A DNA stretch of 64,000 bases from Paracoccus onchidii. Its GTDB lineage: Bacteria > Pseudomonadota > Alphaproteobacteria > Rhodobacterales > Rhodobacteraceae. Positions 53,116 to 61,526 of this stretch are shown here, piece after piece. How positions within the stretch are numbered: the stretch's first letter is position 1; each line of letters opens with the position of its first letter. The stretch is from NCBI RefSeq assembly GCF_028294535.1, contig NZ_JAQBIE010000014.1:1-64000 (forward strand), in the 5' to 3' direction. Both the position numbers and the translations under genes were made by a program. The notes below the pieces were generated by a model. It saw nothing but the letters and a program-made list of their open reading frames with translations. It did not search any database and was not told where the DNA came from.

Positions 53116-54438
53116 ATGATCTACAACCGGAAACTGACAAGGGCCCTGGCGGCCAGTGTGCTGGCATTTGCTGCCTCGGGGGTGTCAGCCGCAGAATCTC
53201 CGATCACGATCGTGATCAATCAGTCCCCCTGGTTCCCCGGCTTTCAGGCCGTTGTCGAGAAATATGAGGAAGACACCGGAAATACTGTTGAACTGGATGT
53301 GAACCCGTTTGCGGGCAGCCTGGAAAAGCAACGCACCGCTGTGCGGGCCGATCAAAGCCCTTATGACGTGCTGATCATGAATGCGGGTTTCTTTTCCGAA
53401 TTCTACAGCGGGGGATTCATGCAGCCGCTGACGGATATCGACCCTGCATTCAGCCTGTCCGAAGATATCTATACCTTTGATGACAGTGTGTGCTGGAATG
53501 CCGAAGACAAGAAGATCAGTTGTGACGGTGGCGGACTGCTGAGCGTTCCGGTCAATCCGAATGTCCTGATCCTGCATTATCGCCAGGATCTGTACGAAGA
53601 GGCCGGCTTGTCGGTGCCAACCACATGGGATGAGCTTTATGACAATGCCAAGGCACTGCAGACGGATGCCCGCTATGGTATTTCGCAACGCGGACAACGC
53701 GGCACGTTTGACGTCACCTATGATGTGTTTCCCTATATCTGGTCTCATGGCGGCGGAATCGTAGACCAGCAGGACGACGGCAGCTACAGGGTGACGATCA
53801 ATTCCCCCGGCACGCTGGCGGGAATGGAGACCTATCTGAAGCTGGCAGCCGATGTCGGACATCCCTCGACCGCTGGTCAGACCCAGACCAACGTGATCCA
53901 GAACATGGCGACGGGCCGCGCAGTTCATATCAACTCGGTGCCTGCACCCGGATTGTTTGACGATGAAAGCAAATCGATGGTCGTGGGGCAGGTTGCCTAT
54001 GCGCCGCCTCCGGGCACGAGCGAATTCCCGTCGGCAACGCCCTTGGGGCATTGGCTGGCCGGGGTGCCCAAGAACATCTCGGATGACCATAAGCAGGCGG
54101 CACTGGCCTTCCTGACATGGTTCCAGAGCGATGAGGCACAGCGCGCCTATGCCGAGGCGGGCTCGATGCCGGTCAGTCGTGCGGTGCTGGAATCAGACAT
54201 GGCCGATCAGCCGGAATACCGCTGGATGAAAGCGTTGGCGGCGGCGCTGCCCAATGCAAGGCTGACCTTCACATTTCCCGAAGCGACGCAGGTGCTTGCG
54301 GTGACCGAGCTGCGCTTCAACCAGGCGATTGGTGGCGAAATGCCGTTGAATCAAGCGCTGAATACCGCGGCCGAGGAAATCACCAAGGTGATGCAGGACG
54401 CTGGCTATGACCTTCCTGCTCCGGAAATGCTTCCGTAA
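53116..54438 (+). CDS. CUT1 sugar ABC transporter binding protein
   Basis: A 440-residue SBP_bac_1 protein. Signal peptide RALAASVLAFAASGVSAAES. The typical openings ITIVINQSPWFPGFQAVVEK and FQSDEAQRAYAEAGSMPVSR are present. It heads the operon binding protein-permease-permease-sulfatase-mutarotase-ATPase, so the ligand is probably a sulfated sugar or oligosaccharide. GGGAGG precedes ATG 53116. Confidence 0.9.
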   Translation: MIYNRKLTRALAASVLAFAASGVSAAESPITIVINQSPWFPGFQAVVEKYEEDTGNTVELDVNPFAGSLEKQRTAVRADQSPYDVLIMNAGFFSEFYSGGFMQPLTDIDPAFSLSEDIYTFDDSVCWNAEDKKISCDGGGLLSVPVNPNVLILHYRQDLYEEAGLSVPTTWDELYDNAKALQTDARYGISQRGQRGTFDVTYDVFPYIWSHGGGIVDQQDDGSYRVTINSPGTLAGMETYLKLAADVGHPSTAGQTQTNVIQNMATGRAVHINSVPAPGLFDDESKSMVVGQVAYAPPPGTSEFPSATPLGHWLAGVPKNISDDHKQAALAFLTWFQSDEAQRAYAEAGSMPVSRAVLESDMADQPEYRWMKALAAALPNARLTFTFPEATQVLAVTELRFNQAIGGEMPLNQALNTAAEEITKVMQDAGYDLPAPEMLP

Positions 54439-54492
54439 CCTTCCCGATGGTCGCGGAGAGATCCGCGACCATCCAATTTCTCGGAGCCTGTC

Positions 54493-55368
54493 ATGAAAAC
54501 CGACACCTTCTGGCGTCACGCGACGCTGTGGCCCGCGCTTGTCCTTTTTGCGCTTCTGACTGTTCTGCCGCTGATCAAGCTATTTGCCCTAAGCTTCAAC
54601 GATGTCGAATGGATCAATCGGGAAGCGGTATGGGATTGGGTCGGGCTGGCGAATTACGCCCGCCTGCCCGAAGACAACCTGCTGCGCGCAGGGGCGCTGA
54701 ATACGCTGATCTTCGCGGTGGTGGCGGTGGCCCTGCAGATGCTGATCGGGTTCGTTCTTGCGCTTTTGACAGTTCAGGTCGTGCGGGGGCGCGTCTTTTA
54801 CCGCACGGTGTTCATACTGCCGATCCTCGTGCCGGGGATCATCATCGGCGCGATATGGAAACTGATGTATTCCTATGATTTCGGAGTTCTCAACAGCTTT
54901 CTGGCCTGGTTCGGGCTGACACCCCAGGACTGGCTGGGCAATCCCGATCTGGCGCTGTTGTCGGTGATCATCGTGGATGTCTGGCACTGGACGCCCTTTT
55001 GTTTCCTGCTGCTGCTGGCCGGTCTGGAAAGCCTGCCGGACGATATTTTCGAAGCGGCCCGGATCGATGGCGCAACGCGTTGGCAGCAGCTGCGCTATAT
55101 CACGCTGCCGCTGATGATGCCGACCATTGCGGTGACATTCGTGTTCCGCATGATCCTTGCCTTCAAGGTCTTTGATGAAATCTACCTGCTGACCGGAGGA
55201 GGTCCGGGCACGTCGACCGAGGTGATCAGCTTCACCATCTATCGCCGATTTTTCACCGAGGATCAGACGGGCTACGGCGCAGCCATGTCGATCGCCGTGA
55301 TCGCAGTGATTGCCGCGGGGATCATTGCCGCCACCCGCGCCACAGCCGGAAAAGGGGCCAAGGCATGA
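54493..55368 (+). CDS. CUT1 sugar ABC permease (MalF/UgpA type)
   Basis: A 291-residue permease with six spans. The coupling loop reads EAARIDGATRWQQLRYITLPL, the classical EAA motif. LTGGGPGTSTEV is another family block. It overlaps the second permease by ATGA. Confidence 0.93.
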   Translation: MKTDTFWRHATLWPALVLFALLTVLPLIKLFALSFNDVEWINREAVWDWVGLANYARLPEDNLLRAGALNTLIFAVVAVALQMLIGFVLALLTVQVVRGRVFYRTVFILPILVPGIIIGAIWKLMYSYDFGVLNSFLAWFGLTPQDWLGNPDLALLSVIIVDVWHWTPFCFLLLLAGLESLPDDIFEAARIDGATRWQQLRYITLPLMMPTIAVTFVFRMILAFKVFDEIYLLTGGGPGTSTEVISFTIYRRFFTEDQTGYGAAMSIAVIAVIAAGIIAATRATAGKGAKA

Positions 55369-56249
55369 CCGATGTAACCAATTCCCCGCTGACGGTTGCC
55401 GGTTCCCGGCGTCGCCGGTTCAACGCCTCGGAACGGCAGGTCGCATTGATGCGGCATCTGGTTCTGATGAGCTTTGCGCTGATCGTGCTGTTCCCGTTCT
55501 TCTGGATCATATCGGCGGCGTTCAAGACCCAAATCGACCTGTTGATGGGCAAGATCTTCTTCACGCCCAGGATCGACGGGTTCCTTGATGTGATCTTCGA
55601 CAAGACTTCGGACTTTGCACGAAATTTCGGAAACTCCATGGTGATCGGCCTGATCAGCACCTTTCTTGTCCTGATCGTGGCAACGCTCGCGGCGTTTTCG
55701 CTGTATCGCCTGCAATGGCCGGGATGGGTGCTGCATTCGCTGCTGGGGTGGTCGGTCATTTTTCACATGGTGCCGCCCATCACCCTTGCGGGCGCCTGGT
55801 TCACGATGTTCCGTTCGGTCGGGCTGGATAACAGCTATACGGGCATTATTCTGGCCCATACCACGCTGCACTTGCCGATGGCGTTGTGGATGATGGGGGT
55901 CTTTGTCCGCGATGTTCCCAAGGAATTGGTCGAAGCGGCGCAGATTGATGGCGCCAAAGTGCCCCAGATCCTGTGGCATGTGGTGTTGCCGATCGTTCGT
56001 CCGGGTCTGGCGGCTACCGGAATCCTGACATTTATCTTCAGCTGGAACGAGTTTCCGGTCGTGCTGGTGCTGAGTCAGCGGCAAACGGCGACCGTTCCTC
56101 TGGGGATCGGCAAATACGCTCAGGAAAACACCATCGCCTTTACCGAAATGGCGGCCGCTTCGACCTTGTCGATCCTGCCCGCCTTCCTGCTGCTGCTGTT
56201 TGCGCAGCGTTTCATTGTCCGCGGTTTGACCTCGGGCGCGGTGAAATAG
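55365..56249 (+). CDS. CUT1 sugar ABC permease (MalG/UgpE type)
   Basis: A 294-residue permease with six spans and the EAA loop EAAQIDGAKVPQILWHVVLP. The Arg-rich N-terminus (SRRRRFNASERQ) is cytoplasmic. Nine bases separate it from the sulfatase gene. Confidence 0.93.
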   Translation: MTDVTNSPLTVAGSRRRRFNASERQVALMRHLVLMSFALIVLFPFFWIISAAFKTQIDLLMGKIFFTPRIDGFLDVIFDKTSDFARNFGNSMVIGLISTFLVLIVATLAAFSLYRLQWPGWVLHSLLGWSVIFHMVPPITLAGAWFTMFRSVGLDNSYTGIILAHTTLHLPMALWMMGVFVRDVPKELVEAAQIDGAKVPQILWHVVLPIVRPGLAATGILTFIFSWNEFPVVLVLSQRQTATVPLGIGKYAQENTIAFTEMAAASTLSILPAFLLLLFAQRFIVRGLTSGAVK

Positions 56250-56258
56250 GAAATTCTC

Positions 56259-57791
56259 ATGAAAACGGTTCTTGTTCTGTTTGACTCGCTCAATCGTAAC
56301 GCGCTTTCGCCTTATGGCGGGGATCGTGTTCCGACCCCCAATTTCGACCGCCTTGCCGCGCGCAGCGCATGTTTCAGGGATCACCATGTCGGGTCGATGC
56401 CCTGTATGCCCGCACGGCGCGACCTGCTGACCGGGCGCATGTCCTTCCTGCATCGCAGTTGGGGGCCGATCGAACCCTATGACGTGACCTTCCCCGAAGT
56501 GCTGAGTCGCGAGCATGGCGTCTATAGCCATTTCGTCACGGATCATTTCCATTATTGGGAGGATGGCGGTGCGACCTATCACAACCGTTATGACAGCTAT
56601 GAATTTTTCCGCGGTCAGGAAGGGGATCGGTGGAAAGGCGTCGTGGCGCCGGACTGGCCCGCGATCGAGGCGCGTTTCGATCCTGCCCAGGTCTCGCGTC
56701 GTCCGCGCAGCTATCCGCGCCACAATGTGATCAATCGCGACTACATCGATGATGAAGCAGCGCATCCCAGCTTTCAGACCTTTGCGGCGGGCGTCGAGTT
56801 CATCGAAGAAAACAGGGATGCCGACAACTGGTTCCTGCAGATCGAGACCTTCGCCCCGCATGAACCCTTTTTCGCGCCCAAACGTTTTCGCGACATCGCC
56901 GGCGCGCGTCACCAGGGCCCGGCGCTGGACTGGCCGCAATATGGCCATAGCGACCGGCCCCTGGAGGAACAGGACGAACTGCGCGCCAGCTATTATGCAT
57001 CGGTCGCGATGTGTGATGAACTGCTTGGGCAGGTTTTGGACATGTTCGACCGCAACGATCTGTGGCGCGACACGGCCCTGATCGTCACGACCGACCACGG
57101 CTTTCTGCTGGGTGAACACGATCTGTGGGCCAAGAACCGGATGACATTGTATCAGGAAATCGCGCGGATCCCCCTGTTCTTTCATGATCCCGCCAATCCG
57201 GGTGCCGATGGAACGCTGGTCGAAGGGCTGAGTCAGACCCCCGATCTTGCGGCCAGCATTCTGGACCTTTTCGGGGCAGAGCCACCGGCCCAGATGCCCG
57301 CGCCCTCGCTGCGTCCGATGCTTGCGGGGCAGGGATCGCCGCATGACGCGCTGATCTATGGCTATTTCGGCGGGGCGGTGAACCTGACCGACGGGCGGCA
57401 CAGCTATCATCGCTATCCCCCCGATATGGCAGCGCAGGAAGTGTATCAATATACGTTGATGCCGACCCATATTTTCGATTTTTTTCATCCCGAGGAACTG
57501 GTTCACGCGCAGCTTTCGCCCCCCACATCCTTTAGCCGCGACATGCCGTTGTTGCGCGTACCTGTCAGCGCGAAATCCGCGATGTATAATGCCTATGGTC
57601 CCGGCTGCATGATCGAAAGTGATACTCGACTGTACGATCTGGCCAGCGACCCCGCGCAGGGGGTGCCGCTGGATAACCCTGAACTAGAGGCGTGTTTGTC
57701 CGAACAGATGGCGCGCCTGATGCAGATGCTCGATGCCCCGGCCGAGGCCTTTGCCCGCCTGGGTCTGTCCAGACAGGCGGAGCCGGCATGA
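56259..57791 (+). CDS. Type I sulfatase, cytoplasmic, paired with CUT1 transporter
   Basis: A 510-residue sulfatase with formylglycine motif CMPARRDLLTGR (Cys 49) and metal site VTTDHGFLLGEHDLWAKNR. No signal peptide. It is a close relative of the sulfatase at 22396-23973: both begin with TVxVLFDSLNR and share PNFDR, FLHRxWGP, VTDHxHY and RGQE. Encoded between the permeases and a mutarotase-like protein, it probably releases sulfate from an imported sugar sulfate. Its stop overlaps the next ATG. Confidence 0.93.
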   Translation: MKTVLVLFDSLNRNALSPYGGDRVPTPNFDRLAARSACFRDHHVGSMPCMPARRDLLTGRMSFLHRSWGPIEPYDVTFPEVLSREHGVYSHFVTDHFHYWEDGGATYHNRYDSYEFFRGQEGDRWKGVVAPDWPAIEARFDPAQVSRRPRSYPRHNVINRDYIDDEAAHPSFQTFAAGVEFIEENRDADNWFLQIETFAPHEPFFAPKRFRDIAGARHQGPALDWPQYGHSDRPLEEQDELRASYYASVAMCDELLGQVLDMFDRNDLWRDTALIVTTDHGFLLGEHDLWAKNRMTLYQEIARIPLFFHDPANPGADGTLVEGLSQTPDLAASILDLFGAEPPAQMPAPSLRPMLAGQGSPHDALIYGYFGGAVNLTDGRHSYHRYPPDMAAQEVYQYTLMPTHIFDFFHPEELVHAQLSPPTSFSRDMPLLRVPVSAKSAMYNAYGPGCMIESDTRLYDLASDPAQGVPLDNPELEACLSEQMARLMQMLDAPAEAFARLGLSRQAEPA

Positions 57792-58714
57792 TCTCGGACT
57801 GGGCCGAACAGGTGGCCAATCTGCGGCAATTGGCTGCGGTACGGCGGATCACGCTTGAAGACGGGGCCGAACGCGGTGTCAGCGCGCTCAGCTTCGATAC
57901 GGGCGGCGGGCTTGCTTTCTGGGTGCTGGCAGACCGCAGTCTGGATATCGGGCCGCTTGGCTTTCGGGGAACCCCATTGGCCTGGCATCATCCTGCGGGT
58001 TTTATCGCGCCCGGTTTGCACGATGCACAGGCCGACCGGGGCACTGGCATTCAGCGCAGCCTTTCGGGGTTCCTCGTGACCTGCGGACTTGATAATGCCC
58101 GCCAACCACGAGCGGGATTGCCGTTGCATGGCTCACTGCCCCTGACCCCAGCGCGCGTTCTGGCATGTGGCGAGGATTGGGAACGACCCGACCCCGTCCT
58201 GTATGTCGAGGGCGAGATTTGCAGCGCGCATTTGCAGGGGGCGTGCCTGTCAATGCGCCGCCGCATCGAGGCCCCGATTGGTGGGGCGTCGATGACATTG
58301 ACCGATCGGGTCCAGAACGTCGGCCCTGACCCCGCCGAGATCCGGATTCTGTATCACACGAATTTCGGTTATCCGATGGTCACGCCGCGCACTCGGATTG
58401 AACTGGGTGGGCGCGACATCGAGGTTCACGACAGATCCGCGACATGCCATGCGACACCCGGCGGTTTTGATGCCGAGATCACGCGTTCCGGATGCGCGGA
58501 CTGGCCTGGGGTGCGGGTCCGGATGCAGGGCGATTTGCCATTCGTTCAGCTGTGGCGTGACGCCCGGCCCAGACGCAATATCCTGGCGGTCGAACCGTCC
58601 AACTGTGGTCGCGAACCCGATGGGACCAGTGCCCCGGGGCAGCGGTTGATCAGTGGCGAAACATGGCAGGCACAACAGAAATTCACCTTTTCATCCGTCA
58701 AACAAGAGGATTGA
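57788..58714 (+). CDS. DUF4432/aldose mutarotase-like protein
   Basis: A 308-residue protein with the DUF4432 pattern: WVLADRSLDIGPLGFRGTPLAW at the N-terminus, GLPLHGSLPLTPARV, LYHTNFGYPMVTPRT and a C-terminal LAVEPSNCGREPDG. This is a beta-sandwich of the galactose-mutarotase type; the His in PLHGS and the Glu in AVEPSN are likely active-site residues. It probably interconverts anomers of the desulfated sugar. ATGA overlap with the sulfatase gene. Confidence 0.82.
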   Translation: MISDWAEQVANLRQLAAVRRITLEDGAERGVSALSFDTGGGLAFWVLADRSLDIGPLGFRGTPLAWHHPAGFIAPGLHDAQADRGTGIQRSLSGFLVTCGLDNARQPRAGLPLHGSLPLTPARVLACGEDWERPDPVLYVEGEICSAHLQGACLSMRRRIEAPIGGASMTLTDRVQNVGPDPAEIRILYHTNFGYPMVTPRTRIELGGRDIEVHDRSATCHATPGGFDAEITRSGCADWPGVRVRMQGDLPFVQLWRDARPRRNILAVEPSNCGREPDGTSAPGQRLISGETWQAQQKFTFSSVKQED

Positions 58715-58715
58715 C

Positions 58716-59780
58716 ATGGCACGCGTTAAGCTGAACGGCCTGTCCAAGAGTTATGGCAAGGTCAACGTGATCAAGGACATCTGTCTTGACATCGAGGACG
58801 GAGAGTTCGTTGTTCTGATCGGCCCGTCGGGATGCGGGAAATCAACGCTTTTGCGGATGATTGCGGGTCTGGAAAGCATCACTGATGGCACGCTGGAAAT
58901 CGGTGACCGTCCGGTCAATGATGTGCCGCCACGGGATCGGGGCATCTCGATGGTGTTTCAAAGCTATGCGCTTTACCCACATATGAGCAGTGCCGATAAC
59001 ATGTCTTTTTCCTTGCGGCTTGCGGGTGAAGACGATGCCTCGCGGCGCGGCAAGGTTGCGCGGGCTGCCGACATTCTGGGTCTTGGCCCGTATCTTGATC
59101 GATTGCCGAAACAGCTATCGGGCGGCCAGCGTCAGCGCGTGGCAATGGGGCGTGCGATCGTGCGCAAGCCCGAGGTTTTTCTTTTCGATGAACCGCTGTC
59201 AAATCTGGATGCCAAGCTTAGGGTCAAGATGCGGACCGAACTGAAGGAGTTGCACCAGAAGCTGCGCACGACCACGATATATGTCACCCATGATCAGGTC
59301 GAGGCCATGACATTGGCCGATCGGATCGTGGTTCTGCGCGATGGCCGGATCGAACAGATCGGCACGCCGCTGGAATTGTATGACAATCCTGCAAACGCCT
59401 TTGTCGGTTCTTTTCTGGGGTCGCCAACGATGAATCTGTTGCAGCTGGAGGTGGCGGCGGACAATCCGCGATCGGCACGGTTTCCCGATGGCGAGGCCAT
59501 GTGTCTGGCCGAACCTGCGCCGCCCGGGCCGGCCATTGTCGGGATACGTCCCGAATGTTTCAATCTTGCGGCGCAACCCGGCGACGGCACTTTGCAGGCC
59601 GAGGTTGTCGTGGTCGAACCCACCGGTGCAACGACCGAATTGGTGGTGCGCAAGGCGGGCCAGGACATAACGGTTCTGTCGCCCCAACGCCTGAATGCAC
59701 GCCCGGGTGACAAGGTCTGGCTGATGCCCGATGCCACCAGGGCGCGGGCCTTTCCTCATGGTGACAACCATATCGGCTGA
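58716..59780 (+). CDS. CUT1 sugar ABC ATPase (MalK/UgpC type)
   Basis: A 354-residue ATPase with Walker A GPSGCGKSTLLRM, signature LSGGQRQRVAMGRAI and Walker B VFLFDEPLSNLDAKLR, plus the C-terminal TOBE-type regulatory domain (EVVVVEPTGATTELVV). It energises the permease pair above. It is the last gene of the operon; a small hairpin (59811-59823) follows. ATG 58716 lies behind AAGAGG. Confidence 0.92.
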   Translation: MARVKLNGLSKSYGKVNVIKDICLDIEDGEFVVLIGPSGCGKSTLLRMIAGLESITDGTLEIGDRPVNDVPPRDRGISMVFQSYALYPHMSSADNMSFSLRLAGEDDASRRGKVARAADILGLGPYLDRLPKQLSGGQRQRVAMGRAIVRKPEVFLFDEPLSNLDAKLRVKMRTELKELHQKLRTTTIYVTHDQVEAMTLADRIVVLRDGRIEQIGTPLELYDNPANAFVGSFLGSPTMNLLQLEVAADNPRSARFPDGEAMCLAEPAPPGPAIVGIRPECFNLAAQPGDGTLQAEVVVVEPTGATTELVVRKAGQDITVLSPQRLNARPGDKVWLMPDATRARAFPHGDNHIG

Positions 59781-59937
59781 AAGTTCGGTGGCGGGGGCGT
59801 TTCAGGTCCAGCCCGCGACGGGCGGTCCGGCCCCGGTCAGGAATTGACGATCTGCTTTTGAGCATAATCGCGTTTCAACGCTGCAGTCTGATCATAAACA
59901 CCTTTGGCTTTGCCATTGCGATGGCTTATTGGCAGCT

Positions 59938-60426
59938 ATGATGAAACGCGCGCAAATCGAAACCCTTATGCCCGAGATGAGGGCCTATGCCCGTTCGGTC
60001 AGCGGGCATGTTCAGGATGCCGAAGATCTAGTGCAGGATGCCATCGAACGGGCACTGTCGGCACCGTCTCGTCCCGATATGCTGGACGAATTGCGGCCGT
60101 GGATATTTCGGGTGATCCGCAATCTGCATTACGATGAATTGCGACGCCGGCGTGTGCGCAGGGAATATTCCGCGGCGCAGATACGTTATTCAGATGAAGC
60201 AACCACCGGCACCGATACCGAACGGGATACTCTGATCCGTTTGGCATTCGAAAAGCTGCCCCCCGAACCGCGAGAAATCTTGTTTCTGGTAGATGTCATG
60301 GGTTTCAAATATTCCGAGGCCGCGCAGGTTCTGAACCTTCCGGCGGGTACAGTCATGAGCCGCGTCAGCAGGGCCCGCAAGGCATTGCGTGATCTGATCG
60401 CGGCCAATGGAACGAACACGATATGA
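59938..60426 (+). CDS. ECF-type RNA polymerase sigma factor
   Basis: A 162-residue ECF sigma factor. Region 2: RSVSGHVQDAEDLVQDAIER, ELRPWIFRVIRNLHYDELR. Region 4: LPPEPREILFLVDVMGFKYS and LPAGTVMSRVSRARKAL. Start ATG 59938 or 59941; no good ribosome site. The next gene, overlapping by ATGA, encodes a membrane anti-sigma factor. The pair faces sorAB, which has an ECF-type promoter, so sulfite oxidation is a likely target. Confidence 0.93.
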   Translation: MMKRAQIETLMPEMRAYARSVSGHVQDAEDLVQDAIERALSAPSRPDMLDELRPWIFRVIRNLHYDELRRRRVRREYSAAQIRYSDEATTGTDTERDTLIRLAFEKLPPEPREILFLVDVMGFKYSEAAQVLNLPAGTVMSRVSRARKALRDLIAANGTNTI

Positions 60427-61115
60427 ACGATCTGAACGACCACGACTGGGATCTTGTGAATGCCTATCACGATGGCGAACTGGACCAGCCCGAGGCCGCG
60501 GCACTGGAATCCCGTCTGGTTCGCGAACCGCAGTTGCAGGCCGCCCTCGAGGATGTGCGCCGAATGTCCCGCAGCCTTGCCGGGTTGCGCCCCACCCTTG
60601 CCCAACCAACCAAGCCTGCAAATCTCAACAGCTGGCCGGTTCGTCTTCTGGGCGGCGGGTTGGTTGCGGCTTCTCTGCTGGGGCTGGCTTTCTGGGCCGG
60701 CTTGGCCCCAAGGGAAATGTCACCGTTGAATGCCCATCGGGCGTTTCTGGGTCAGAATTTCTCTGCCCACGGCGTGACGCAGGTATCCGGGAACGATTTG
60801 CCGAACCTGGCGGTCGCCCGCCTTTATGCGGTTGCAGATGACGATTTCGGGACCGGGCGTGTCGTTCACTATTCGGGTGAGAACGGTTGCCGGCTGTCCT
60901 ATTTCTGGTCCAGCCAGACCATCGAGTTGCCAGCGAATGGTCAAGAACAGGTCGCGGTGTGGCGGTCCGATGACGGGCTGTCACATTTGATCGTGGCAAG
61001 TGGTATGGACCAGGCGCGTTTCAACGCCATTGCCGACTATTTGCGCCATCGCAGCAATCCGGCCGATCGGAAATTCGCGCTGGCCGATCACCTGACGGCA
61101 CCCTGTGCGGGATAG
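60423..61115 (+). CDS. Membrane-anchored anti-sigma factor
   Basis: A 230-residue protein. The N-terminal cytoplasmic part (DLVNAYHDGELDQPEAAALE, RLVREPQLQAALEDV) is the short anti-sigma fold; zinc-binding His/Cys residues of the ZAS type are absent apart from one His. A single membrane span covers about residues 74-96. The periplasmic part ends NPADRKFALADHLTAPCAG. It would hold the sigma factor until a periplasmic signal is sensed; which one is unknown. Confidence 0.85.
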   Translation: MNDLNDHDWDLVNAYHDGELDQPEAAALESRLVREPQLQAALEDVRRMSRSLAGLRPTLAQPTKPANLNSWPVRLLGGGLVAASLLGLAFWAGLAPREMSPLNAHRAFLGQNFSAHGVTQVSGNDLPNLAVARLYAVADDDFGTGRVVHYSGENGCRLSYFWSSQTIELPANGQEQVAVWRSDDGLSHLIVASGMDQARFNAIADYLRHRSNPADRKFALADHLTAPCAG

Positions 61116-61135
61116 GCGCCGGCTGAACCGGCGCC
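61115..61135. terminator. Hairpin between anti-sigma gene and sorB
   Basis: GGCGCCGG (61115-61122) pairs with CCGGCGCC (61128-61135), loop CTGAA, overlapping the anti-sigma stop and 9 bases after sorB's end. It lies between convergent genes and probably ends both transcripts. No T run. Confidence 0.5.
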
Positions 61136-61143
61136 CGGGTTGA

Positions 61144-61467
61144 TCAGCTTCCGCTTGCGGCGGTCGACACATATTGGGCCAATGTTTCGATCTGCTCGCT
61201 GCTGAGCGTTTCATTAAAGGCGGGCATGATGCCGATGCCGCTGGTTACGGCGGCACGGACTTGTTCCGCGGTTGGTTTGAATTCGTCGAGATTGGGACCG
61301 ATCTCACCTTCTGATCCTGCATCGGCCAGTGCGTGGCATAGCGCGCAGGCGGGCTCGGCCGATTCGTTGAACAGGGCGCGACCTGCCTCGGTATCGGTTT
61401 CGGCATGCAGCTGCATTGCAGACAGCAACAGGGCAGCGCCCGCGAAAATAATTCTCGGTTGGTACAT
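61144..61467 (-). CDS. sorB: Sulfite dehydrogenase cytochrome c subunit
   Basis: A 107-residue periplasmic cytochrome c with signal peptide ending QLHAETD. One heme site PACALCHALAD; the distal Met is in GIMPAFNET. It directly follows the sulfite dehydrogenase gene, as in SorAB, and takes electrons from the molybdenum subunit. ATG 61467 follows GGAAA. Confidence 0.88.
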   Translation of the reverse strand: MYQPRIIFAGAALLLSAMQLHAETDTEAGRALFNESAEPACALCHALADAGSEGEIGPNLDEFKPTAEQVRAAVTSGIGIMPAFNETLSSEQIETLAQYVSTAASGS

Positions 61468-61526
61468 ATTCAAATTTCCATATGTGGGATAGATGGGGCC
61501 GGCATTTTGCCGGCCCGTCGTTCGTA

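Noticed and set aside
55272..57506. A 744-codon open frame on the minus strand
   Set aside because: It lies antisense to the permease, sulfatase and ABC genes, which have clear motifs. Long antisense frames are common in GC-rich DNA, and this one shows no domain pattern.
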